In this document: piece by piece, positions 6,943-14,794 of the stretch
How the letters are laid out: every line of letters begins with the position of its first letter
How positions within the stretch are numbered: the first letter of the stretch is position 1
Assembly: GCA_002435325.1 (NCBI GenBank)
Contig: DJMJ01000045.1
Span: forward strand, 304 to 24,047
DNA length: 23,744 bases
Reading direction: 5' to 3'
Source: Nitrospira sp. UBA6493
GTDB taxonomy: Bacteria > Nitrospirota > Nitrospiria > Nitrospirales > Nitrospiraceae
Translations under genes and position numbers: made by a program
Notes under the pieces: generated by a model
Databases searched by the model: none
What the model saw: only the letters and a program-made list of their open reading frames with translations
Told to the model about the DNA's origin: nothing

Positions 6943-8256
6943 ATGCTAACCATGAAGCAAGCGAACGGAACGGAACTGGCTCAACACTTTCAGGAATTGA
7001 AGGACCGTCTCCATCAGCAAGTCATTGAGTTGCTGGACCTCAATGCCGTCAATGCAATGTCGCAAGAGGCAGTGACGGCGCAGCTGACGAGACTCATTGA
7101 GCAGCTCTTGCAACAGGAATCCGTCCATCTCAATCAGCGTGAGCGGGCGCAAATTACTCAGGATATTCTTCACGAAGTGTTGGGGTTGGGGCCGCTGGAG
7201 CCGTTGTTGGCCGACCATACTGTCAATGACATTCTGGTCAATGGCCATAAACAGGTGTTTGTTGAGCGCTCGGGGAAGCTCGAGCTCACGCCGGTGCGAT
7301 TCAAGGACGATGCGCACCTGAAGAAAATTATCGAAAAGATTGTGTCGCGTGTCGGTCGGCGCATCGATGAATCCGTGCCAATGGTGGATGCCCGTTTGGC
7401 TGACGGCTCTCGGGTGAATGCCATCATTCCACCTCTGGCAATTGACGGGCCGTCGTTGTCGATTAGAAAGTTCAGCAAAGATCCGCTGCAACTTTATCAT
7501 CTGGTGGAGAAGCGTTCTTTGACGCCGGAGATAGGAGAATTGCTGAAGGCCATCGTGCAGGCTAGGCTGAACGTCATGATTTCCGGCGGAACGGGTACCG
7601 GTAAGACCACGATGTTGAACATTCTGTCCGGCTTCATTCCGAATGATGAGCGTATTGTGACGATTGAAGATGCGGCGGAGTTGCAATTACGTCAAGAACA
7701 TGTGGTGCGATTGGAGACGAGGCCGGCCAACATTGAAGGCAAAGGGGAAATTGCTCAACGAGAGCTTGTGAAAAATGCGCTGCGTATGCGGCCGGATCGT
7801 ATTATCTTGGGCGAGGTGCGTGGAGCCGAGTGCTTGGACATGCTCCAGGCTATGAATACCGGCCACGATGGGTCCCTGACGACGGTCCATGCCAATTCCT
7901 GCCGGGATGCGCTGACTAGAATCGAAACGCTGGTCTCGATGGCCGGGTTGAATCTCGCCACCAAGGCGATGCGTCATTATGTGTCCTCGGCGCTGGATGT
8001 CATTGTTCAAATTGCCCGCCTGTCAGACGGGACGAGAAAACTAATCAGTCTTCAGGAAGTGGTCGGTATGGAGGGCGATCTGATCACCCTGCAGGAGCTC
8101 TTTACGTTCCAGCAGACAGGGCTTGATGAAAACCGCCGGGTTAAGGGCCGATTCAGAGCCACCGGGGTACGTCCCAAGTTTGCTGAACGGTTGGCTGCGA
8201 AGGGGGTCTCGCTGCCGGCTGAACTCTTTGACCCGCAAAAGGTGTATGAATGCTAA
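6943..8256 (+). CDS. cpaF: Tad pilus assembly ATPase CpaF/TadA
   Basis: This is the secretion ATPase powering Flp pilus extension and possibly retraction; it forms a hexamer at the inner membrane. It has 437 residues from ATG 6943, normal for CpaF. An N-terminal helical region (1-75) precedes the conserved block GLGPLEPLLADHTVNDILVN. Walker A is GGTGTGKTT (215-223, K221) and Walker B is RIILGEVRG with E291. The motif MNTGHDGSLTTVHAN is also present. ATG 6943 follows AAGGA closely, and ATG 6952 is an alternative; a TTG at 6886 would overlap cpaE and is less likely. The 3' end overlaps tadB by 7 bases. Confidence 0.95.
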   Translation: MLTMKQANGTELAQHFQELKDRLHQQVIELLDLNAVNAMSQEAVTAQLTRLIEQLLQQESVHLNQRERAQITQDILHEVLGLGPLEPLLADHTVNDILVNGHKQVFVERSGKLELTPVRFKDDAHLKKIIEKIVSRVGRRIDESVPMVDARLADGSRVNAIIPPLAIDGPSLSIRKFSKDPLQLYHLVEKRSLTPEIGELLKAIVQARLNVMISGGTGTGKTTMLNILSGFIPNDERIVTIEDAAELQLRQEHVVRLETRPANIEGKGEIAQRELVKNALRMRPDRIILGEVRGAECLDMLQAMNTGHDGSLTTVHANSCRDALTRIETLVSMAGLNLATKAMRHYVSSALDVIVQIARLSDGTRKLISLQEVVGMEGDLITLQELFTFQQTGLDENRRVKGRFRATGVRPKFAERLAAKGVSLPAELFDPQKVYEC

Positions 8257-9218
8257 CCGTTCTGATCGCGCTTGGCATTTTCGCGACGATTCTTGTGCTC
8301 ATGCAGGGTTGTGCGGCGGCACAACGCCTGATGACGCCGCGCGGAAGCGACCGTGCTATAGAACGGTTGCAGAAGTGGTCGGTGTCGCCCGAGTCTGCCG
8401 TTCAAATGGACATCGTTCGGAAGGACCAGTTGAGCGAAATCCCGTGGCTGAACGATCTCTTGACCACGATGCGGCGTTTCCAGCCTCTCCGGGCCCTTCA
8501 CCGGCAGGCGGATTGTCCGATTCCCTTGGGGATGTTCGTGATAGGTACGCCGCTCACCGCGTTCGCGACATTCCTGTTTGCCCTTGCGATGCAGCAGCCT
8601 CTCTTGCTTGCACTGGTCGAGGCAGCTGCGCTTGGCTCCCTTCCGACGGCGTATCTTTATTGGCTCAAGAATAAACGGATGGCGACCTTTGAGCATCAGC
8701 TTCCCGAAGCGCTGGAGCTAGTTTCACGGGCCTTGAAAGCCGGTCACGCTTTCTCGGTCGGATTGAAACTCGTCGGGGAAGAGGCAGCAGATCCCATCGG
8801 AGGAGAGTTCCGCCGTGTCTTTGAGGAGGTTTCCATGGGCGTGGCACTGCCGCAGGCACTTCAGAACATGACGGAACGGTTGGATTGCGTCGATTTGCGG
8901 TTTTTCGTCACATCGGTCTTGGTGCAACGGGAAACCGGCGGCAACTTGGCCGAGATTATCGATTCGTTGGCGCACTTGATCCGCAAACGCTTCGAACTAC
9001 AATTGAAAGTGAACGCCTTATCCGCGGAAGGCCGCTTCTCAGGCATTATTCTGTTTTTTCTTCCGATCGGGGTCGGGTTGCTGCTCTACCAGTTAAATCC
9101 AGAATACATGGGGCTGTTGGTCACCGATCCGATGGGCCAGATGTTACTTATGATCGGCAGTTTTCTGATGGTGTCGGGAGCGTTCATCATGAAGCGCATG
9201 GTTGCCATTAAAGTCTAA
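8250..9218 (+). CDS. tadB: Tad inner-membrane platform protein TadB
   Basis: This 322-residue GspF/TadC-family membrane protein pairs with TadC to form the platform on which CpaF acts. It has an N-terminal hydrophobic segment (1-22), a pair of membrane segments around 88-140, the cytoplasmic T2SSF helical domain (about 150-275) with LPEALELVSRALKAGHAF and VQRETGGNLAEI, and two C-terminal membrane segments (about 262-284 and 293-312). The start lies inside the end of cpaF (7-base overlap), which indicates translational coupling. tadC begins 10 bases after its stop. Confidence 0.94.
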   Translation: MLTVLIALGIFATILVLMQGCAAAQRLMTPRGSDRAIERLQKWSVSPESAVQMDIVRKDQLSEIPWLNDLLTTMRRFQPLRALHRQADCPIPLGMFVIGTPLTAFATFLFALAMQQPLLLALVEAAALGSLPTAYLYWLKNKRMATFEHQLPEALELVSRALKAGHAFSVGLKLVGEEAADPIGGEFRRVFEEVSMGVALPQALQNMTERLDCVDLRFFVTSVLVQRETGGNLAEIIDSLAHLIRKRFELQLKVNALSAEGRFSGIILFFLPIGVGLLLYQLNPEYMGLLVTDPMGQMLLMIGSFLMVSGAFIMKRMVAIKV

Positions 9219-9228
9219 GGAGCGATGT

Positions 9229-10185
9229 ATGGATGTCCCTATGATAGCCGCGCTGGTCACGTTTTTAGCGGTCCTGCTAGTCAGTTCCGCGGTCTTTTTC
9301 TACTTCAATGCGCGCGAAGCCGTGCAGACATGGCGACGTCGGGCTGATGGAAGAGCGTGGGGCGATGGCGCCACGTCTGAGGGTATAGCCGAACAGGTCG
9401 CGGTGCAATTTCATGGCCTGCTCGAATGGTTCGCTCAGATGAATCAACCTTCGAGTGTCGAAGAGACCCGCGCGGTGCGCCGGCAATTGATCAGCGCTGG
9501 GTATCGATCAGGAAAGGCTCCGATGGTATTTCTCGGTTCCAGGCTCATGCTTGCAGTTGTGATGGTCTGCCTGCTTGCCGTGGTCCCGGTCAATTTCTTG
9601 GGATTTCCGACCTTCTCGAATCTCGTTTTTTATTATGTGCTGGCGGCTGCTTGTGGCTATTATGCTCCAGCGTTGTGGCTGCGGAGGACGAAAGCTGCTC
9701 GCCAGGATGCGGTACAGCGTGCAATTCCCGATGCGTTGGATCTGATGCTGGTGTGTGTGGAGGCAGGGCTGGGACTGGATCAGGCTCTGGGACGAGTCGG
9801 TGAAGAGGTCAAGCGGACTCATCCTGAATTGAGCGACGAATTGAACATCCTCGCGCTTGAGTTGCGAACCGGCGTGTCGAGGCAAGAGGCGCTCAGGAAC
9901 TTTGCGCTTCGTACGGACCTGGAAGAGGTCAGAAATCTGGTCGCGCTTCTTGTTCAGACAGACCGGTTTGGAACGAGCATCGGGCAGGCGCTCCGGGTAC
10001 ATGCCGAGGCGATGCGCAGTACTCGTCGTCTCAAGGCCGAAGAGTTGGCGGCCAAGTTGCCGGTCAAATTATTAGTGCCTCTCATTTTCTTCATTTTCCC
10101 GAGCATGTTCATCGTGCTCATTGGGCCGGCTTGTATCCAAATGGTTCGCGTGCTGTTCCCCACAATGAACGGCGGAGGCCAGTAA
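9229..10185 (+). CDS. tadC: Tad inner-membrane platform protein TadC
   Basis: This is the second GspF-like platform protein, 318 residues, with a membrane segment at about 4-24, two around 100-145, the T2SSF domain (about 155-280) containing IPDALDLMLVCVEAGLGLDQ, and a C-terminal membrane segment KLLVPLIFFIFPSMFIVLIG that is highly typical of TadC. ATG 9229 follows AAGGAG (9217-9222) by six bases and is preferred over the upstream in-frame TTG at 9202. The next gene begins 12 bases after its stop, so the operon does not end with the last recognisable Tad gene. Confidence 0.94.
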   Translation: MDVPMIAALVTFLAVLLVSSAVFFYFNAREAVQTWRRRADGRAWGDGATSEGIAEQVAVQFHGLLEWFAQMNQPSSVEETRAVRRQLISAGYRSGKAPMVFLGSRLMLAVVMVCLLAVVPVNFLGFPTFSNLVFYYVLAAACGYYAPALWLRRTKAARQDAVQRAIPDALDLMLVCVEAGLGLDQALGRVGEEVKRTHPELSDELNILALELRTGVSRQEALRNFALRTDLEEVRNLVALLVQTDRFGTSIGQALRVHAEAMRSTRRLKAEELAAKLPVKLLVPLIFFIFPSMFIVLIGPACIQMVRVLFPTMNGGGQ

Positions 10186-10197
10186 GGCGCGTATGGT

Positions 10198-11124
10198 ATG
10201 GCATTGACGACCCTGACTGGACACCTTCGGGAGGAACTCTGGCGTCGAGTTCTTCCTGGCGGAGGCTTCATGGATCATCCGCAGGGACGGTTTCGTGTCG
10301 ATGCGACTGCATGGGGAATACTCGCCTTCGACGCAGCAGGAGTTGAAGAAACACTGCTTGAGAAACACCGCGCCCGTCTCATCGGCGAACAGGGTACAGA
10401 TGGTCGAGTGTGGTTGAGTCCCGGCCATCCGGAATCCTATTGGCCCACCGCGCTTGCAACGCTTGCATGGCGGGGATCGCCGGCAAGTCAGATGGCTCAA
10501 AAACGTGCCATCCACTTTCTCCTTGGTATTTCGGGGGTTCATTTTGCAAAGACGTCCGATGATTCGTCGGCACACGATACCAATCTAAAGGGATGGCCCT
10601 GGATTGAAGGTACCCATTCCTGGATCGAACCGACGGCCAATTGCGTAATGGCGTTACGAGCCACAGGGTATGGCCAACATGATCGCGTCCGTGAAGCTAT
10701 CCGGATGATTTTAGACCGGCAGTTGCCCCACGGAGGATGGAATTATGGAAATACGTCGGTCTTCGGAAAGGAACTCCATCCCATGCCGGAAAGTACAGGA
10801 GCTGCCCTCGTTAGTGTGGCCGGTCAGGTCGAACAGAACACTGTCTCGCGAAGTCTTGCCTATCTCGAGGGAGAGGTAGATCGATTGCGGACTCCTGTCT
10901 CGTTGGGCTGGGCCTTAATTGGTCTCGCGGCCTGGAAACGATGGCCGAGGAACGGCGCGGCGCTGGTTGAACGCTGTTCTGCGAATGAGGTTCGGTACGG
11001 CAGCTATGATACCTCCGCATTGTGCCTTTTGTTGTTAGGTGCATTAGCCGGTGAGCCGGGGGGCACCAGCCCTCTCTTCTTGCAGTCTGATCGTAGTCAG
11101 GTGCCTGGCGTATTGGTCGGCTAA
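10198..11124 (+). CDS. Terpenoid-cyclase-fold protein (prenyltransferase/squalene-oxidase repeat-like)
   Basis: This 308-residue protein has repeated helical segments of the alpha/alpha-toroid type found in squalene-hopene cyclases and protein prenyltransferases. Diagnostic pieces are a QW-like motif (QLPHGGW, residues 175-181) and three spaced repeats of the form W/P-x-x-T-x-x-x-x-A-L (near residues 82-91, 142-152 and 197-205). I do not find the DxDD catalytic motif of squalene-hopene cyclases, and the protein is about half their length, so a cyclase reaction is not supported. It has no signal peptide or membrane segment. It starts 12 bases after tadC and ends 8 bases before the DUF362 gene. 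TAAGG at 10183-10187 is a plausible ribosome-binding site. Function unknown. Confidence 0.78.
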   Translation: MALTTLTGHLREELWRRVLPGGGFMDHPQGRFRVDATAWGILAFDAAGVEETLLEKHRARLIGEQGTDGRVWLSPGHPESYWPTALATLAWRGSPASQMAQKRAIHFLLGISGVHFAKTSDDSSAHDTNLKGWPWIEGTHSWIEPTANCVMALRATGYGQHDRVREAIRMILDRQLPHGGWNYGNTSVFGKELHPMPESTGAALVSVAGQVEQNTVSRSLAYLEGEVDRLRTPVSLGWALIGLAAWKRWPRNGAALVERCSANEVRYGSYDTSALCLLLLGALAGEPGGTSPLFLQSDRSQVPGVLVG

Positions 11125-11132
11125 GGTGTGCT

Positions 11133-12158
11133 GTGTCGGATCACCCGGATCATAAACCGATGCGAGGCCTTACCCGCCGCGAGCTGCTTCTGGCGGGAAC
11201 GGCGGGTCTTGTACTCGGGTCCGGATTACTTCTGCTTCCCAGGCGGTACTTTCGCCTGCCGCAGCGGGCCCAAGTGTGTGTCACGAAAGCCGCCCACTAC
11301 CAGTTAGATATTGCTGATGCCATTACCAGGGGAGTTCTTGAGTTAGGGATCTCCTCTGCGGAGTTGCGGGACAAACGTATCCTGCTGAAGCCGAACTTGG
11401 TTGAAACGGCTTCAGGCGCGCCCCATATCAACACGCACCCTCTGGTACTCCGTGGTGCCATCGAAGCCTTTCTCAAGCTTGGGGCGGCAAAGGTCATGGT
11501 GGCCGAAGGCCCAGGCCATCGCCGTGATACGTTGGCCGTGTATGAAGAATCCGGTCTTGCAGACGTGCTGACAGAAGATCGAATTGCCTTCCACGATTTA
11601 AATTACATTGCAGGGGATCCGGTGCAGAATGTGGGACGGCAATCAAAGTTGAAGACCTTGACCTTTCCCGCACTCTTTAACGAAGCGGACTGGATTGTCT
11701 CTGTGGCGAAGATGAAGACGCATCACTGGGCCGGAGCTACGCTCTGCATGAAGAATCTGTTCGGCGTCATGCCGGGGATTTATTACGGCTGGCCCAAGAA
11801 TGTGCTGCACCATGCGGGCATCGACAACTCCATTTTGGACATCAACGCGACCTTGAAGCCGAACTTTGGAATTGTCGATGGGATAGTGGGGATGGAGGGC
11901 GACGGCCCGATCATGGGTGATCCGAAGAAAGCCGGAGTTCTTGTGATGGGGCGGAATCTGGCTGCGGTTGATGCCACATGTTGCCGGATCATGGGAATCG
12001 ATCCCTATAAGATTCCGTACTTGGAACGCGCAGACAACTGGCTGGGACCCATAGGCCAGGCAGCAATTGAGCAGCGCGGTGAATCAGTTGCCGCAGTGCG
12101 GACCGACTTCCAATTACTCGAAGAGATTCCTGCGCACCAGGGGATTCGTCTTGCATGA
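11133..12158 (+). CDS. DUF362 domain protein with Tat-like leader
   Basis: This 341-residue DUF362 protein opens with a twin-arginine leader (TRRELLLAGTAG, R15-R16) and a hydrophobic stretch to about residue 36, so it is probably exported folded or membrane-anchored. Family hallmarks are LLKPNLVE, VSVAKMKTHHWAGATLCMKN and IVGMEGDGPIMG. DUF362 is a poorly characterised family, and some members carry ferredoxin domains; this one has no CxxCxxCxxxC cluster, so no Fe-S centre is expected. A Tat leader suggests a cofactor or metal inserted in the cytoplasm, which is inference. GTG 11133 is chosen because TAAGG lies six bases upstream; ATG 11160 would remove the first nine residues. Its stop overlaps a possible ATG of the next gene (ATGA at 12155). 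Confidence 0.85.
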   Translation: MSDHPDHKPMRGLTRRELLLAGTAGLVLGSGLLLLPRRYFRLPQRAQVCVTKAAHYQLDIADAITRGVLELGISSAELRDKRILLKPNLVETASGAPHINTHPLVLRGAIEAFLKLGAAKVMVAEGPGHRRDTLAVYEESGLADVLTEDRIAFHDLNYIAGDPVQNVGRQSKLKTLTFPALFNEADWIVSVAKMKTHHWAGATLCMKNLFGVMPGIYYGWPKNVLHHAGIDNSILDINATLKPNFGIVDGIVGMEGDGPIMGDPKKAGVLVMGRNLAAVDATCCRIMGIDPYKIPYLERADNWLGPIGQAAIEQRGESVAAVRTDFQLLEEIPAHQGIRLA

Positions 12159-12169
12159 AAGGTAAAGCG

Positions 12170-12496
12170 ATGAAGAAACTCATTGTGTGTCTCCTGTTGG
12201 GGTTGCCGGTTTCCGGCTACGCCCAATCACAATTGGAAAGTATCAAAGAGCCCGCTCCTACCCTATATGAACACTATCTTTCCATGAAACGGATGCAAGA
12301 AAGCCTAGCTGGTCGTTCGCTCGAAGAGCAGGCCCGGCTACAGCCCTCAATTCAGCGCGCGGAACGGGAAGCTTGTGAACAGCTCAGGAGAGAACGCGAG
12401 AAGGGTGTCCCCAAAGAGGATTATCGTCGCCAGGGTGGGGATGCGTTTCTGGTCTTCTCTCATCAGTTTGAGCAGTATTGTAAAACGCTTCGTTGA
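12170..12496 (+). CDS. Small exported protein, unknown function
   Basis: This protein of about 108 residues begins with a clean Sec signal peptide (MKKLIVCLLLGLPVSGYAQ, cleavage probably after YAQ or YA). The mature part is highly charged and helical, with many Glu, Arg and Gln and two cysteines (one in REACEQLR, one in EQYCKTLR) that could form a disulfide. No family recognised. ATG 12170 follows AAAGG with good spacing and starts the signal peptide. ATG 12155, overlapping the DUF362 stop by 4 bases, would add five residues and is possible. It is the last + gene of the long Tad-containing run, facing the minus-strand cyclophilin gene. Confidence 0.7.
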   Translation: MKKLIVCLLLGLPVSGYAQSQLESIKEPAPTLYEHYLSMKRMQESLAGRSLEEQARLQPSIQRAEREACEQLRREREKGVPKEDYRRQGGDAFLVFSHQFEQYCKTLR

Positions 12497-12652
12497 GCGA
12501 ACTCGAGAATGCTGATTGATTCAGAAGGTGCGGCAGAGGGAGTGGGATACGGTTAGCGGGTTGTATCTCTGCAATTCGGTCTGTGAGTCTTCCAAAGAGC
12601 CTAACAGTTTCGAGCTTGTGCGGACTAAGATAAGTTGATTGCTGTCAGCGTG
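12497..12652. other. Convergent intergenic region between the Tad-linked run and the cyclophilin gene
   Basis: The end of the + operon and the end of the minus-strand cyclophilin gene meet here. Transcription from both sides should stop in this region, yet I see no GC-rich stem followed by a T-run on either strand, only short four-base stems such as CGCT/AGCG near 12486-12499. Rho-dependent termination is possible. Nothing else was recognised. Confidence 0.4.
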
Positions 12653-13174
12653 TCACTCCTTCACCGTGACCGTCATCGTGATCGGTTCCAGCGGATTGTC
12701 GGCGGCGTCGCGGGCGGCGGCGACGATCTTGTCGATGACCTCGATGCCCCGAAACACTTCGCCGAAGACGGTATAGCGCCGGTCGAGCCCGCTGTTATCT
12801 CCCACGCAAATAAAGAACTGGGACCCGTTATCGTTGAAGTCGCGGGTGCTGTTGCTCTCGCGCGGCATTTTAGCCATGGAGACGGCGCCGCGCTTGTGCG
12901 GCCGGTCGTTCGGCTCGGGCGGGAGGAAGTAGCCAGGCCCTCCTGTGCCGTGCGTCGTGCGATCGGGGCTTTTGCTATAGGGATCGCCGCCTTGAATCAG
13001 GAAGCCGGGCACGACGCGATGGAACGTGGTGCCATCGAAGAAGCCCATCTTGGCGAGGTTGACGAAATTTTCCACATGGCGCGGCGCATCATCCGGATAG
13101 AAGCGGATTTTGATTTCGCCGAACTTGGTGACAATCGTGGCGCGGGGATCTTTTTTCTGAAATTGCATAGTCAT
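12653..13174 (-). CDS. Cyclophilin-type peptidyl-prolyl cis-trans isomerase
   Basis: This is a protein-folding isomerase of about 173 residues without a signal peptide, so probably cytoplasmic. Cyclophilin signatures are intact: FHRVVPGFLIQGGDP (with the catalytic Arg) and NGSQFFICVGDN. At the position of cyclophilin A Trp121 there is Gly, and at His126 there is Tyr (DNSGLDRRYTVFG). That suggests weak cyclosporin binding, as in many bacterial members. The ATG at 13174 was chosen because the protein similarity starts there; a TTG at 13219 would add a non-conserved extension encoded by the heptamer repeat. No clear Shine-Dalgarno precedes 13174. It lies downstream of the MFS gene on the same strand with a 118-base gap. 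Confidence 0.9.
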   Translation of the reverse strand: MTMQFQKKDPRATIVTKFGEIKIRFYPDDAPRHVENFVNLAKMGFFDGTTFHRVVPGFLIQGGDPYSKSPDRTTHGTGGPGYFLPPEPNDRPHKRGAVSMAKMPRESNSTRDFNDNGSQFFICVGDNSGLDRRYTVFGEVFRGIEVIDKIVAAARDAADNPLEPITMTVTVKE

Positions 13175-13192
13175 AGTTGGAGACTGTAACAA

Positions 13193-13220
13193 GGGCAAGG
13201 GGCGAGGGGCAAGGGGCAAG
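13193..13220. repeat. Heptamer array, 4 x GGGCAAG
   Basis: Four adjacent 7-base units fill this stretch: GGGCAAG at 13193-13199, GGGCGAG at 13200-13206, then GGGCAAG at 13207-13213 and 13214-13220. It lies in the spacer between the MFS and cyclophilin genes, just upstream of the cyclophilin start on the minus strand. Its form matches short tandemly repeated repetitive (STRR) heptamers known from cyanobacteria. An 8-base inverted pair (AACAAGGG 13188-13195, CCCTTGTT 13271-13278) spans from this array to the next. Confidence 0.8.
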
Positions 13221-13276
13221 AATCGTGAAGCGGTTAAGTTGATGCGAGTTCTCGGAGGAGATTTCTATTTCCCTTG

Positions 13277-13304
13277 TTTCACGTCTCATCGTTCACGGTT
13301 CACG
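13277..13304. repeat. Heptamer array, 4 x GTTCACG-type, overlapping the MFS stop codon
   Basis: Four 7-base units: TTTCACG (13277-13283), TCTCATC (13284-13290), GTTCACG (13291-13297) and GTTCACG (13298-13304). The array overlaps the 3' end of the minus-strand MFS gene. The last codons CGT-GAA-CCG and the TGA stop (13293-13295) lie within the repeat units. Unit length and copy number equal those of the GGGCAAG array 56 bases away, although the sequence differs. Confidence 0.75.
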
Positions 13305-14597
13305 AAATAATCCCTTCCCCGGATCGACTTTGAGCCACAGGATTCCTCCGATGAGTGCGATCGCCGCCGCGACGCCGAGCGAGACGGGCCATCCCCACTG
13401 TTCGGCGATCCAGGGCGTGACGGTCGGCGAGATGGCTCCGCCGATGTTGGCACCCGTATTCATCAATCCCGACAAGCTGCCCGCATGGACTTTGGACAGG
13501 TCGCTTGTCGAAGACCAGTAGGCGCCGACGGTGAAATAGAGCCAGCCGGCACCCAGCGAGAGGCTGGCGATGGCGAGATAGGGGGAATCGACCAGGGCGC
13601 CGATGCCAATCGCCGCCGCCGCGAGCAGCATCCCCGCCATCCCGGCTTTCCGTCTCCCGGGAGTAATGCCGTAGCGCAGGACGAGACGATCCGTCGCCCA
13701 GCCTCCGATCGGACAGAAGAGGAGAATGGCCAGGAACGGTGCGGAGGCGAAGAGGCCGCCGCGCAGGATATCGAAGCCCCGCACATTCACAAGATAGAGA
13801 TAGAACCAGGACATATAGACGTAGGCGACGTAACCGAGACAACTATAACTGAGTGCCAGCCACCAGACAGTCGGAGTGCGTCGCAACGATGCCCAGGGGA
13901 TGGCTGGGGAGGCCATACGGGGAAGGGCCTCAGCCGGAATGAGGTGTCGTTCGCCGACCCAGGGATGATCGGCCGGGTGATCGCGGGCCAACAGCCACCA
14001 GATTGCCGCCAACGCGATGCCCAATCCGGAGGATAAATAGAAGGCCGTCTGCCAGCCATAGTTGACCATGATCCAGGCGGTGATCGGCGGAGTGACGGCC
14101 GCACCGATGCCGATGCCGCCGATCGCGATGCCGATGCCCAGGCCGCGCTCTCGCGCCGGCAGCCAGTCCGTGACGGCGCGGTTGAAGTTCGGGAGAGCGA
14201 CGGCTTCCCCCACTCCCAGCAGAAACCGCGCGAGCGCCAGGACTCCGACGATCCCGAGCCATCCTGCCAGGGACGACGCGGGCGCCAAGGCCGTCCAGGC
14301 CGTGAAGGCCGACCACCAGAGCAGGGCAATGGTGAGAATGATGCGGGCCCCCCAACGGTCCCCGAGCCAGCCGCCGGGAATTTGAAAGAGCGCATAGCCG
14401 ATCACGAAGGCGGAAAAAACCAATCCCATCTGCTGATCGGTGAGACCCAGGGCCGGCATCATGTGCCGGGCGGTCACGGAGATGTTCACCCGGTCGATGT
14501 AGGTGACGACGCTGATGGCGAAGAGCAGCCCGAGGATGAGCCAGCGGACGCGTGTGCGCGGCGGGGAGGCCTGGTCAGTGGAATCGGGATGGTGCAA
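13293..14597 (-). CDS. Major facilitator superfamily transporter, ACS (anion:cation symporter) type
   Basis: This 434-residue, 12-segment permease has the MFS signature between segments 2 and 3 (GGWLGDRWGAR) and the N-terminal pattern VVTYIDRVNISV typical of the ACS family, which carries sugar acids and other organic anions. The substrate cannot be named from sequence. Start is TTG at 14597: no ATG or GTG lies upstream in frame, and a TATAAT box sits 29 bases upstream. Leader and Shine-Dalgarno appear minimal. The final residues REP and the stop codon are read from a heptamer repeat array. It is transcribed away from the AsmA-family gene. Confidence 0.9.
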   Translation of the reverse strand: MHHPDSTDQASPPRTRVRWLILGLLFAISVVTYIDRVNISVTARHMMPALGLTDQQMGLVFSAFVIGYALFQIPGGWLGDRWGARIILTIALLWWSAFTAWTALAPASSLAGWLGIVGVLALARFLLGVGEAVALPNFNRAVTDWLPARERGLGIGIAIGGIGIGAAVTPPITAWIMVNYGWQTAFYLSSGLGIALAAIWWLLARDHPADHPWVGERHLIPAEALPRMASPAIPWASLRRTPTVWWLALSYSCLGYVAYVYMSWFYLYLVNVRGFDILRGGLFASAPFLAILLFCPIGGWATDRLVLRYGITPGRRKAGMAGMLLAAAAIGIGALVDSPYLAIASLSLGAGWLYFTVGAYWSSTSDLSKVHAGSLSGLMNTGANIGGAISPTVTPWIAEQWGWPVSLGVAAAIALIGGILWLKVDPGKGLFREP

Positions 14598-14625
14598 CGG
14601 TTCGGTCGATCCAGTGGAGGCCCGG

Positions 14626-14631
14626 ATTATA
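14626..14631 (-). promoter_or_regulatory. Perfect -10 box (TATAAT) for the MFS gene
   Basis: Read on the minus strand, 14631-14626 is TATAAT, an exact sigma-70 -10 box. With a 17-base spacer the -35 would be TAGAGC, only three of six matches. The predicted transcript start is about 20 bases before the TTG start codon, consistent with a very short leader. The exact -10 and its position support it; the poor -35 does not. Confidence 0.4.
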
Positions 14632-14690
14632 GCGGCTTGCGGGAACCGGCTCTAGCAGAAACAGCGGGGCGGATCTTTGGCGCATGATCT

Positions 14691-14715
14691 GGATTAAGGG
14701 AAAAATCCCTTATCC
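14691..14715. promoter_or_regulatory. Inverted repeat in the divergent MFS/AsmA promoter region
   Basis: GGATTAAGGGA (14691-14701) and TCCCTTATCC (14706-14715) form a 10-pair stem with one bulged T and an AAAA loop. It is placed centrally between two divergent genes, which fits a dimeric repressor operator. A transcript hairpin is also possible, but no T-run follows. Confidence 0.4.
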
Positions 14716-14794
14716 TATGCCGGGTTGATAGCTTTAGGTGTAGGCTTCCGGTAAAATCGAAAATTACAATTTTTTTCCTCTCGAGGGATGTGGC

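Noticed and set aside
10198..11124. Squalene-hopene cyclase making hopanoids
   Set aside because: The protein is half the usual length and has no DxDD catalytic motif; only the fold and QW-like repeats are supported.
13175..13304. CRISPR array or insertion sequence in the repeat-rich spacer
   Set aside because: Units are contiguous 7-mers without spacers, and there is no transposase or target duplication; a tandem-heptamer explanation is sufficient.
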